The position numbers were made by a program, and so were the translations under genes. DNA of 64,000 nucleotides, taken from positions 372,001 to 436,000 of the forward strand of contig NW_026705571.1 in NCBI RefSeq assembly GCF_029867415.1, given 5' to 3'. The notes beneath the pieces are model-generated. The model had not been told where the DNA came from and made no database searches. It worked only from the letters and a program-made list of their open reading frames with translations. Positions 12,695 to 23,686 of this stretch are shown one piece after another; the stretch's first letter is position 1, and each line of letters begins with the position of its first letter. Source of the DNA: Vicia villosa. Its lineage: Eukaryota > Streptophyta > Magnoliopsida > Fabales > Fabaceae.

Positions 12695-12756
12695 TGTTGG
12701 CTTAGTGGTATAGTTTAGGTTAACCTTAGTGACCTGAGCTCAAACCTCCATGGCCT
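12695..12756 (+). other. tRNA-like module 2 in plus-strand LTR
   Basis: TTGGCTTAGTGGTATAG is a strong A-box; GAGCTCAAACCTCC is a degraded B-box at the expected distance. It lies about 150 bp after module 1, matching the paired arrangement at 39520-39755. Confidence 0.45.
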
Positions 12757-13808
12757 CATTACATTTTTATTACTTATTTTTTAATCATTTTATTCATCAT
12801 TTCAATTCTCTTTTAATTTCTTTTATAACTCCTTTGATTTTATTTTTTTATCAACCTTGATTAGTTATTTATTTCTCTTCAACATATAAAATCATAAAAC
12901 ATTTATTTTTTATTTAATATATATATATATAATATTTAAAAACCATTAAAAATGTTTTCTTTCTTAATAATTTTGTTTGACTTTATACCTTGATTAAATC
13001 AATCTTTCTTGATGTCTTGTTAAGATTAACACCATCTTATACAAATCAAACTTTGTTTTTTATTTGTTTTATACCATGAATTATTCTTTTAAATGGTTAA
13101 GAGTTCTTTAAATATGAACTTAACTTTGAAAACCCTAATTGTTCTAAACCCTAATCATGAATGATCTTGACCTAAATGTTTGTTCATTAAACATACCTTG
13201 ATGTTCATACTTGTTTATACCATGTTAACCTTGCCATATTCTTTGTGATTTAACCATGTATGTTTAAGTATGAAGTCCATGAACAAATGTTTGTTTGATC
13301 TCACCATGTTCACATACTTGATACATATTGATATGATCTCCTCAATTAATGATTATTCATGATTGTTTATTTGATACTCACATCTTGTTTAGCTCACATA
13401 TACATAATTATTTCTATCATTTACATATATACTTTGTATAAATTTCTTTGTCTTGATTGGTTTGATTTTCATGTTGATGAATGATCACATGTTCACATGC
13501 CCACATGTTCATATCCTTTGACCATACCTTACTTGACTTTATGATTCATCCATGTATTTGCTTGAGTACTTGCCTACCATGATACCAAGTTTAACTTTGA
13601 CTTGCCTTTTTGAGTACTTGTTCACATGTTCATACACATCCATGTCCATACATACTTGATATGATTATGATCTTGATGCTTGGCCTTGTTGAGGTATGTC
13701 TTCTCTTTTACTCGTGAACTTTATATACTTAAGTCTACTTGTGAATATATTTACATCTTTGTTTGATTAATACTTGTTTATCTTTGAGTCATATTGATGA
13801 CTCTTTAA

Positions 13809-14633
13809 GGGTCTGTTTGGTTCAAATGAGGGGGAGGGGAGGGGAGGAATTTTAATAGAGGGAAGGGAAGGGGAGGGGAGGAGAGGGATTTTTTGTAATT
13901 ATATATATGTTTGGTTCAAACGAGGGGAGGGGAGGGAAGGGAAGGGATTTCGTTTAAAAATGTGTTTGGTTCACGAGGGGAGGGGAGGGATTTTAATAAT
14001 AATTTACAATTTTATCCTTGTAATTTTATATAGGTGATATGATATTCAATTGTAAAAATTTCATAAATATTTTTTTGGAAATAATATTTGTATAACTGAG
14101 TGATTAAAAAGTCATAACTTATCGCATAATATTAAAAAAATTGAGTACACTTAATTCGTATTATAACTCTCGACACAAAATAAACTATCCGTTGATAACA
14201 TTTTTTGAATATATAAAATAAATTATAATAAAAAACAAAAAATTATACTAATTATAATTTTTATTAAATAAAAAATAAAAATTAAGTTGAAGGTGAAGAA
14301 TAATTATAATAAGTTGATGGGAAGCAATAGAGAAAAAAATCACAAAAAGAAAAATAGGAACATGAAAGAAAATAATATTTTTAAAATAATAAAATAAAAC
14401 TGAGGATATTTTAGTAAATATATTAATTAAATTAATATTAAAACTCAGATCTCCTCCCCTCCCCTCCGAATCCCCCCGATTCGTGGGAACGCAAAAAGTG
14501 TCATTTGGAGGGATTTTGCTCCCCTCCCCTCCCCTCCTCTCTCCTACTAAAAATTGAACCAAACACATTTCATTTTAAATATTCCCTCCCCTACCCTCCC
14601 CTCCCCTCACTCTACCTCGAACCAAACACACCC
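13809..14633. mobile_element. Harbinger-like MITE with G-rich ends
   Basis: The left end GGGTCTGTTTGGTTC and the right end (reverse complement GGGTGTGTTTGGTTC) form terminal inverted repeats, flanked by TAA on both sides (13806-13808 and 14634-14636), as in PIF/Harbinger insertions. No transposase. The GTTTGGTTC motif recurs inside the left end at about 13909 and 13963, and once inside the right end (about 14556-14567). G-runs fill the left end and C-runs the right end. Confidence 0.8.
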
Positions 14634-14695
14634 TAAGGGGTTCCCCTTAGATATTACTGTAATACAGTGGGAGAACTGACATTTTAAAATGTTAC

Positions 14696-14713
14696 GGGTA
14701 GCAAGAGTCGCCA
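14696..14713 (-). promoter_or_regulatory. Primer-binding site, tRNA-Arg type
   Basis: Minus-strand TGGCGACTCTTGCTAC next to a minus-oriented LTR. The downstream AAAATGTCAG is also found after the plus-strand PBS at 41358, linking the two elements. Confidence 0.65.
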
Positions 14714-14714
14714 T

Positions 14715-17622
14715 CAACTTTTATTTTATCAAATTAGGAAAGGCAAAAAGAACAGGAAAGACCTTTTTGAAAGAGATTGAGTTCGGGGGGTAGGTTATAC
14801 AAAGGAAAGGTGTAAGCACCCTTTGTATCCATGGTTATCCACGAGCTCTTAATTGCTTAGCTCACTTGTTTGTTTGAAATGTTTGATTCGTGTAGTGTGT
14901 GTTTAGAAAAATAGTTTGAAGAAGGACTTTAACTTTGTAAATAAAGTGTAGCCTTTGAAATTGTTTTGAAAAGGGTGAGTTGTGAAAAGCATTTTGTTCG
15001 AGCAAGCAATTAAGAGTAACATACCCTAAGTTTAACGTGTTTCTTGTTCTTTAGGTCTTTGAGGGAAAGTGACTATCCACACCATTAGTTAGTGGGAAGT
15101 CCTTTCATTGGATGTAAAGGGACATCGAGGGTCACCGTATTACCATACGGCTATCCATACCATAAGGAAGGTAGGAAGTCCTATGAATTGATGAAAATAT
15201 TCATAGAGGCAACAAGTAAGGATACCTTAGCAATCGAAGGGACAATCATCGTTTAATTGAGGGACAAGATCATTTATATCATAAGCAACATCAAAGGACT
15301 ATGATCTTTTGATGATTTTTAATCGAAGGCAACAGACTAAGGTATCCCTACATCCGAGGGACTTGAATATTTAATCGAAAGGCAGCATAAGAGGGATTAC
15401 CCTAAAGGTGAGTGTGTGAAACAAGAGTGATTGATTTATTTTAATCCTGAAAATTAGGGTTATTCTAGGTTGATTTTAATCATGCCATACAATCCTATTA
15501 ACCATGCATCTAAACAGTTATATTAGCAGTTTATATGTGCGGAAAGTAAATGTCCTACGCTATTACAAGGTTTCGGGATTAGGGGATTACATAACCAAAA
15601 CTCAGGGGATGCAGAAAGTAAATGCGGGAAAATAAATTCTAATTATTATTACATTAAAATTTTGCGACCTATACACCTTCTAAGATTTAAAAGTAAATTA
15701 ATAATTAAATAAAAGACGAAAATTAAACAATCATGCGTCAATCACTAGAGTTGGAGATGAGAAAAAAAATCGAGTCAAAAAATCAGGTTTTAAGGAGATT
15801 AAGTGAAAACCTAAATTAATTTAATTATTAAACTATTCCTAATTTTAAATTAATGACCTAATTAATTAATTAAATTATTTAGTTAGAAAACCCTAATGAC
15901 CAAGATAATCAAACCCTAATCCTAATTATTTATCCTAATTACTAATTAATTAAAATTGTGTCAAAAGTAGGCAAAAAAACCTAAAGTCTAACATATTAAA
16001 GACCCTAAAATTAACTATTTACTAATTAATCAAATTACAAAAAACAAAAAGTTGACTAAAACTAATCCTAAGGTCCTTTTTTGTGATTTTTATGTTGTGT
16101 TTAAAAGAAAATAATTAGGTTAGTTAAAATAAAAGAAAAAAAGCAAAATAATGGAAAAGCACACAAACAAGGCGCTGGATTCAGTGAAGCATTCTTTTGA
16201 GTGTGCACCGCGAGGAAGCATTTTCTGGGCTTTTAGATCTGTCTTTGGAGGAATCCAGCGGTGATACTCTGAGGGTGCATCGTGGTTATGCATGGGAGCG
16301 TAACACTGAATCTGTAGGCATGCATAAACAAACAAATAATGGAAAATAAGCGTTTGACGCTGGGGCTCGAACCCGTGTGCCTAATGCCAACATTATAAAT
16401 GCTTCTCCATCTGTGCTATATTCGTTAGTTGTACACATAACACAAACAATTAATAAATATGAAAATAAAACTTTGGTTTGAATTTTCAAACTATTCAAAC
16501 GTGGGTCCCATCGCGCCACTCAATGGCCAATCAGAAAGAGAGGGAAGGTTTACTGTCCATTCATGATCCCACACGTGTTGCTCGTGGGCCCCATGCATTG
16601 ATCATTTTCTTCCTCCTTTGGCTGCCCAGTATTTGCTGCGAATTAACTTGGGATTTGCTATGAAAATAGTTACGACTTTCCGTAGCTATTGCTGCAAAAC
16701 GTCAAAACTCAAAAACACGATAAAGAAAGATTCAAGAGTACCCAGTCCACCTAAATCGACCCCCCTGAGTTCGATTCTGTGCTCCGTTTTTTCTTAAACG
16801 GCCGGGAAGTGGGAGAACAAAGGGCTCCCTTCGTTAAGCCCTAGCCATGGAGGAACTTGGTTCATGCGCCTAAGCTTCCACTTAATGATTCTAAGCTGCT
16901 CTAAACATCATCACAAACTCATAGCAATTGTTAGATTCACTGTAAACACGTTAAATCATACAAATAAAAATTTCAAGAATATGCATGAATATGGAGATTA
17001 TGGTATACGAGTTCTTGGCACAATCACATGCTGTAAATCACCTGAACATACTCTATAATACCTTATGAGTTGAATGGAACGAGTGTTTGGCTTTGAGAAT
17101 GCTTGGAGATAGCCACACGAATTTGCCCTAGTTCTTAATAATTTTGCACCTTTGAAACCTTGCCTTGTGTATGGTATGGGATATATAATAGACCAATTAG
17201 GGTTGAAAGTTTGGAGAAAAATCAAATCTTTGATTGGAGAAAACAATTGAGAAAATATTTGATTGAATTTTGCACAAAATCATACTATATTTGGTTCAAT
17301 CTCTTTCTAATCAATATATTTGATTTGCTCGAGCCCCAAGAATGATCTTGTGATTGGAAAAATCAAATCATGCATCAATTTGATTTGATTTTATTTTTCC
17401 TTGATTTAAATTGAATAAAATCAAAAAACAATAAAATAAAAATCCAAACCAAGTACCAACTAAATTCCATGGTCTTCAAGGTGTTTCATGTGCCTTTATA
17501 TGATCTAAAACAAAGCCCCATAATTTAATTCATCACTTTTTGTATTTTACTTAATTTATTTTCAATTTAAATGAATAAAATTCAAATAAATATTAAGAAA
17601 AATGCCAAAAATATGAAGACCA
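14715..17622 (-). mobile_element. Ogre-like LTR, minus strand, U3 truncated
   Basis: Non-coding. The inner end adjoins the PBS at 14696-14713. It contains a block with successive GGGAAGTCC/AAGGGACA-like phrases (15070-15410) seen in Ogre LTR ends, a tRNA-like module (16352-16432), and a GCTGCGAATTAAC/GTTACGACTTTCCGTAGC cluster (16633-16695) comparable to 7815-7880. Its outer part is cut at about 17622, where Tekay pol sequence starts. Small ORFs (for example 16120-16519) are not supported as genes. Confidence 0.65.
16352..16432 (-). other. tRNA-like module in Ogre LTR
   Basis: Sense (minus) strand: TAGCACAGATGGAGAAGC is close to the D-arm of plant tRNA-Ala, and CACGGGTTCGAGCCCCAGC is a strong B-box/T-arm about 25 bases further on. 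No complete acceptor stem. Confidence 0.55.
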
Positions 17623-19682
17623 CAAATGCTCCTCATGCTCTTCTGGAGACTTAGAATAAATCAAGATTCATCTATGAAGACCACAACAAACTTATCCAAC
17701 TGATCATGGAATATGCGATTCATATACTCCATAAACACACCAGGTGCATTAGAAACCCCGAACGACATCACCAAAAACTCATAATGCCCGTACCGAGTCC
17801 TAAATGCAGTCTTCTGAATATCTTCCTCCTTCACCCGAATCTGATGGTAACCAGATCTTAAATCAATCTTGCTAATCACACTGGCTCCCACCAACTGATC
17901 CATCAAGTCGTCAATCCTAGGAAGCGGATACTTATTCTTAATTTTCACCTTGTTCAACTGGCGATAATCAATACACAACCTCATGCTTCCATCCTTATTC
18001 TTTACCAACAAAACTGGAGCTCCCCATGGTGAAACACTAGGCCTCACAAAATGTTTTGCTAGCAACTCTTCCAATTGTTTCTTCAATTCCACTAACTCTG
18101 ATGTCGACATTCTATATGGCGCCATAGAAACAGGCCTCGTACCAGGGACTAGATCTATGGAAAACTCTACTTCTCTCTTCGGCGGCACATCAGAAAAGTC
18201 TTCAGGAAACACTTCAGGAAATTCTCGCACTACTGGAAAATCCCCAACTGCAGCTCGACCCTCCACAATCAACGATGCAAACACACCAAACAATCGCGCC
18301 CCATCTGCCAACAGTCGATTCAACTCCTTGGTAGATAAGACCCCAAATTCCGCATCCTTCTCAAGAAATGGAAATCTCACCAACTTATGATAACAATCGA
18401 TGTGGACACGATTATTCATCAGCCAATCCATTCCCAAAACCATGTCTAACTCGTTCATCGGCAAACAATTCAAATCAACATTAAAGTCCTTACTGAAGAT
18501 CGATACCAGACAATTCTCACAAACTAAAGAAGTAGTCACCGACCCCATTGCTGGTAAATCGATAACCATCTCACCACCCAAATCAGATAGAACAAGACCT
18601 AATCTTTTAACACAATCGGTGGCTATAAAATAATGGGAAGCACCCGTATCAATAATAGCAATTAAAGAAATGCCATTAATAAAACAAGTACCTCTGATCA
18701 GTCGATCACCCTTATCCGCCTGAGTTCCAGCCAACGCAAACACCTTCCCACCAGCTTGAACCTTCTTCTTCTGACATTGACCGCTCATGTGTCCCTCTTC
18801 ACCACAATTAAAACACACAACTCCCTTGGACGCACAGTCTGATGATATATGTCCTACCCTCCCACACTTGTAAGACTTCCTCGCGTCACCACTGCAGACA
18901 TCACTTTTGTGACCCGGCTTACCACACTTAAAACATACAATCTTAGCAGAAGCATCTCCCCCACTAAACCTTGGTCCATAATTCATCTTTTGCTTACCCT
19001 TCCCTCCATCATACGGCTTTCCACGATTCTGCAGACCTTTGTTCCTCTTTTCATTAATCACCTTATGATGAGCATTATTATCCTCATCATAAATCCTACA
19101 GCTGTCCACCAAATCTGGAAACACCCGAATCTTCTGATACCCTACCGCCTTCTTGATATCAGAACGCAACCCATTCTGGAACTTAATGCACTTAGAAAAT
19201 TCTGCTCCCTCACCAACAAAGTGCGGGTAGAATTTCACAAGTTCATTAAACTTTGCCGCATATTCAGACACAGACATGCTGCCTTGAACCAACGCCAGAA
19301 ACTCAGTCTCTTTCTTTCCACGGACATCCTCCGGGTAATACTTTCTCAAAAAATCCCTCTTGAACACCGTCCAGGAAATCTCTTCACAGGTTGCTTCTAA
19401 CCTTGCCAAAGTCTCCAGCCACCAATCATCAGCCTCCACAGCTAACTGATGAGTGCCATACCTGACTTTCTGCTCTTTCGTGCAATCCATCACACGAAAG
19501 ATTCTCTCCATCTCCTTCATCCAAGTCAAGGCTCCCTCGGGGTCATGCGTTCCCTTAAACACAGGAGGATTCTCCCTCTGGAAAGCCGCTAAACTCCGAG
19601 ACCTTGCATTCTCACCTGTATGCATAGCTTCAGCCATAGCTTGCAATGCAGCTGCAATAGTAACGTCATTACGTCCAACCAT
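17623..19682 (-). pseudogene. Tekay/Del chromovirus gag-pol, truncated in reverse transcriptase
   Basis: A 673-codon frame starts at 19682. Domains: gag (residues about 30-230), three zinc knuckles at about 250-303, protease DTGASHYF at about 345, then RT from about 510 with [20 protein letters not shown] motif, [12 protein letters not shown] (motif A) and FIDES where FIDD is expected. The middle knuckle starts SYKCGRVGH, so its first Cys is replaced by Ser. A one-base loss inside the FIDD box shifts the frame; about 12 more codons remain readable in the other frame before the sequence joins an Ogre LTR at about 17622. RNase H, integrase, chromodomain and 3' LTR are absent. Confidence 0.9.
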
Positions 19683-19775
19683 CTCTAAACTTCACAACAA
19701 CACCAAGAGAAGTAAGCCCAAAGAATAACACAAGAATGGTTATACCAAACGACACGACACTTGGTCGGACAAGAC

Positions 19776-19793
19776 CGACCCGCTCTGATACCA
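19776..19793 (-). promoter_or_regulatory. Primer-binding site, initiator tRNA-Met type
   Basis: Minus-strand TGGTATCAGAGCGGGTC, four bases from the LTR end, is the standard tRNA-Met PBS of chromoviruses. Confidence 0.9.
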
Positions 19794-19797
19794 CTAA

Positions 19798-22009
19798 TGT
19801 AACACCCCAATTCTACCCAAGCATATAGGTACAAATATCAGAGTGTAAAAATTAAATTCATATAAACAATTAGGGCGTTACACTTAAGTAACCATATTAC
19901 CAAACATAACATACTCGTAAAAGATGCGTAACACAGATAATCAAAGAGGAAAGATTCTCATAAACACTTGATAGTATTCATACTTATATATATGCATCGG
20001 TAAACAAAATATCCACAACATTCCTCCAAAATACACCGTATGAGAAGGTATCCAAAATACATAATATGAATACATCCAAAGGATCAAATATACATCAAAA
20101 GGATCCTATAAGCATCATCTACAAAATAAGTGTTCGATCCCCCCCTAGGTGTTACGTATCACGAGCGGACGACACCAAAACGGACGACTACTAAAAGAGC
20201 ACCTACACTTGCGGATCACCTGCACATTACCCACGAGTAGGTAACATTAAGGCAGAAGGGTGAGAATATAATTCATAATGAAAAGCATGATAAATATAGT
20301 AATGCCAACAAGTATAATACAACAAAGTAATCCAAAAAGTCAACCACAATCAATATATAAGTAATGCGACACATGAGTGATAACATAATTTATAAAGACA
20401 GACGATGATGAATGAGACTCGACTATGCATATGAAAGTGGTACCAAATCCGGAGTAAACTCCTCCTTGTCATTATGACAAATACACCTTGCCGAGCATTA
20501 TGCTGGGACTTTATTCCACTCAGGAAGCCCGCAGGCTGTCGTCATCGAGCATGTAGCTCCCACTGATGACCTCTTGCCACTCAGGCTAATATACCGTTAC
20601 CGAGCATTAAGCTCCTACTGGTAACCAATGCCCGCAGGCCACCTGTTAATAGCATTCCGCCATTAACGTAATGAAATGTCATGTTGTGCATACAAACGAC
20701 TCGATTACATAACAACAACAACAATAATATAACTCGGTCACATATCCACATCACACCGGTTATATTAATCCACACGGATACATCACCAAAATTGCCACTC
20801 AGGCGTTCATATTCACACAGCACGCATATACCGTCAAAACATACTTGATTAGCAAATATCATTTCACAAAATACATTTATGAAAAATCATTCAACCACCA
20901 ACACACTCCTCTTTATCATAAAGTATACTCAATAAGCTTCATAACGCTTCAAACGACGTCAAAAACGGAGTTACGGATCAAAAGTTATGATCGTTACAAA
21001 ATCTGCCAAAAATTGGAAAAAGCAGTAGGTCGACGCATTGAAATAATAGGTCGACGCATTGAACTCCTGCCACCCTCGGGTATGCGCACGCTGACCCAAT
21101 AGGTCGACGCATTCAGCAGAAAACCCATATTTTTGCCTTTTAGGCTGCACAGGTCGACGCAAACCTCTGTGTAGGTCAACCTAAGCATCGTATAAACCTA
21201 AAAATCACCATTTTCAACACCCAAACTCCTGTAAACCTTACTCTAACACATATACATCATTCTAAACATCCACAAATAACAAACACAACATAAAAGTGTG
21301 ATCATGCAACATAAACAATCAACTTTGCATGGTTGACATAATTAAACTTCTCATAACCTAGTTTTTCCTTCTATTGCAAGAAAACATGGAGAAATGGAAA
21401 AACAAACATAATCAATGAAGATATCTATCATCATACTACACATACACGCCACAAAATCATGTTCATAACTTCAAAGCTCACAAAACTCATAATCTACCAT
21501 TGTTGGTCAAGCATAGGATGAACAAGAACAAGAACAAAAACACAACAAAACTATAGGAACCATACATTCAAGATAAATTAGATTCACCCCCTTACTTTGG
21601 TTAATCTTGATTCTAGCTTGGTTTGGATTTCTACAACTCTCTTCTTCTCTTTGTTTTTTCTCTTCTTTCTCTTCTCTTCACAAGCTTTCTCTCTTTTCTC
21701 TCTAAAATATCTCTTTTTCTCTTCTATTCTAAGACATCATATATTTCACCTCTCTATAACTCTTTCTATTTCTCTACTTCTCATTTTCACCCACTCAACT
21801 CTCATAAATTCCAATTTTAGCCCAAATGTTACTAAACATTAATTCTAACCAATTAACACCAAAACATAATAATTACACACATGGAAAGTAATAAGTAAAA
21901 TATTATCATAATTAATATTTACTGACTGACACGACTCAAAAACGGTAAAATTTAGGAAAATGCAACAAACATCACAACTAAACAGAAAAACACATTTACG
22001 GGCGTTACA
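19798..22009 (-). mobile_element. 5' LTR of the Tekay/Del element
   Basis: On the plus strand it runs from TGTAACACCCCAATT to GGGCGTTACA (2.2 kb); the two ends are imperfect inverted copies, as in Tekay LTRs. In sense direction: AT-rich U3, a GA-rich leader (21810-21600, seen as CT-rich on the plus strand), then a cluster of AGGTCGACGCA (21027-21182). Apparent ORFs inside are not genes. The matching 3' LTR is missing. Confidence 0.88.
21027..21182. repeat. AGGTCGACGCA word cluster
   Basis: AGGTCGACGCA starts at 21027, 21048, 21101 and 21151, and a degraded AGGTCAACC at 21173. Each contains the palindrome GGTCGAC(C). Spacing is irregular (21, 53, 50, 22 bases). Confidence 0.85.
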
Positions 22010-22376
22010 GTTTCAGCAGTGACGATATTGAGTGAAGGACTGGAGGAGACATCATCATGGTTTATGGGTGGTGAGCGAGTAAAGGAAGTGAGAGAAGGGG
22101 TGGCGGAGTGAAGGATATGAGATTTTACAGATTAGGGTTACAAGGTTATGTATTTAGGGTGAAATTGGTGCTACTTATAAACTAATAATAATAGATCGGG
22201 CGGGTCCGAATTCCGACGGGCCCAACAAAACCATCTGAACCCGACCATCAATATCCATTGAAGCCCAATTTCTTCGTCCGCCCAACCCACATAACCGATT
22301 GAAACCGACCGCAACAATTTCAAAGCACTCGGATCGATCGGTTCTCTTCGGGTGGTTCCCGAATGTCCACCCCTAC
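22010..22376. other. Gene-free stretch with a probable hAT-type terminus
   Basis: No supported ORF. The end GAATGTCCACCCCTAC (about 22361-22376; reverse complement GTAGGGGTGGACATTC) resembles hAT transposon termini. GC-rich sequence at 22195-22370 may be its subterminal region; the other end was not located. Confidence 0.35.
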
Positions 22377-23040
22377 TATGAATGCCTTACTTGAGAAAGA
22401 CATAATGGATAAAGAAATTGTTCAGAAGATGAAGATCCTTATCGTACCAACTCCAACGACTCTCTCTTGGAAATTGCTTCTTCAACAAATATACACGTGC
22501 AAGCAAGATTTCAATGTCTCTTTTGTTCCTTTATAAAAGGATCTGAAGATTAAAAATAAGTAACAAGATAATACAACAAGAATACATAACAAGAACTATT
22601 TTGTGCTCTTAGCTTCAATACATAGTTGTTGTGGCTGCACATAATCTTGAGAGTTTCTTACACTTGTATATATTAGAAATCTCAAGAATCAAGGTCTGTG
22701 CGTGTGCTGTATTGTTTGTACCTCTAACTGTATATTACATACATCTTGTTGTAGTCCTAAACATGTTATTTAGAATTCGTAAGAGTCTCAGGCCTAGTGT
22801 TTGAGCAAGGAAGTCTTGCACATTTGGTTTTGGCAAGGAAGTCTCTTTCTAGTGTGATTGAACAACGAAGTCCTAAACAATTTCTTAGGCAAGGAAGTCT
22901 CTTTCTAGCGGTTTAGGAAAAAAAGTCTCTTTCTGGAGAAATTGAACAGGAAGTCTTAGACTGGTGTGTCTAAGCAAATTGTAATCAGGTTCTGATAATA
23001 GTGAAAAGCTCTTGTGAGACAATAATGAAGATGATGTTAT
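22377..23040 (+). mobile_element. Ty1-copia-like LTR fragment
   Basis: Contains a TATA-like CCTTTATAAAAGGA (22530) and an array of diverged GGCAAGGAAGTCTCTTTCTAG units at about 22805-22960. The array type and position recall LTRs of large copia elements. Ends undefined, no coding. Confidence 0.45.
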
Positions 23041-23449
23041 AAAAAGAATTGAAATTTTCATGGGGAATATAATAGAATTAAATTCATATCTAGATATTAT
23101 AAACGAATTTAATATCCTAATGTATTAAAAATTTCATATACAGTAGGATATTATAAAAGAATTAAAGTCATATCTAGATGATAAAGGTTCTTCAATACTA
23201 TAGCCAATATATGAATGTGAATAAAATTTAAAAGCATGAGAGAAGTTTTCACGGGGAAAAATTTGAAATGTGCTTTTTAAAATTTGAAAAAAAAAGGTAA
23301 AATCGAGTCAAAGAGTAAAATCCAAAGATTTACCAATTTCAGAGTGATTTAAATAATTTAAAATCTTCATAGAATACGAATTTAAAGAAATGGTTTTCAC
23401 CTGCGATTTAACATGAAATGATGGCCTAGAAACGTGAAATCTATAGAGA
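23041..23449. other. AT-rich non-coding stretch with a short direct repeat
   Basis: GAATTAAATTCATATCTAGAT (about 23073) recurs with changes as GAATTAAAGTCATATCTAGAT (about 23158). No gene seen. Confidence 0.5.
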
Positions 23450-23686
23450 TTATTTTTTAATCACGATTTTAACAACCTTGTTGACTGTGACCAATTTACC
23501 ATGAAGATTATGAAATTTGAGCTTGAGGTGGATGGCGAGGCCACAACGTCCTGGATGGATGCAAAGGTATTGACAAGAATGCAGTTGTAAACACTTTTCC
23601 ATGGGATCAAAAGGAACTAAGAGCTTACAGTTCGGGCGTTCCTTCCCTCCCTTATAGATATCATCAACTCGATATACCCCCACGTG
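23450..23686 (-). pseudogene. Decayed Ty3-gypsy gag-pro, 3' part
   Basis: The minus strand continues the protease-flanking region of the element at 25749-28360. From the solo-LTR junction it reads GYIELMISI-like residues, then a region with AIHLKLKFHN near 23530. Removing the solo LTR and one TSD copy keeps the frame open across the junction. Several stops and shifts. Confidence 0.6.

Larger units (their letters stand above)
10481..13808 (+). mobile_element. Ogre/Tat-type LTR, plus strand, 3' truncated (left edge approximate)
   Basis: Non-coding. Identified by shared order with the LTR at 38961-41354: a leader block ending in TTTAGAGGTATG (12139; TTTCAGAGGTAAG in the other copy, a good splice-donor shape), two tRNA-like modules about 150 bp apart, and a block around 13690 (TTGTTGAGGTATGTC) matching 40449. 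A clear TATA box TATAAATA lies at 11774-11781, placing the transcription start near 11805. The 3' end is lost: after a MITE insertion the sequence runs into the leader of an oppositely oriented element. Confidence 0.6.

Noticed and set aside
14248..14568. Minus-strand ORF inside the MITE
   Set aside because: Made of terminal G-rich repeat and AT-rich filler; no transposase motif.
18400..19728. Plus-strand ORFs opposite Tekay gag-pol
   Set aside because: Antisense shadows of the 673-codon frame; no domains.
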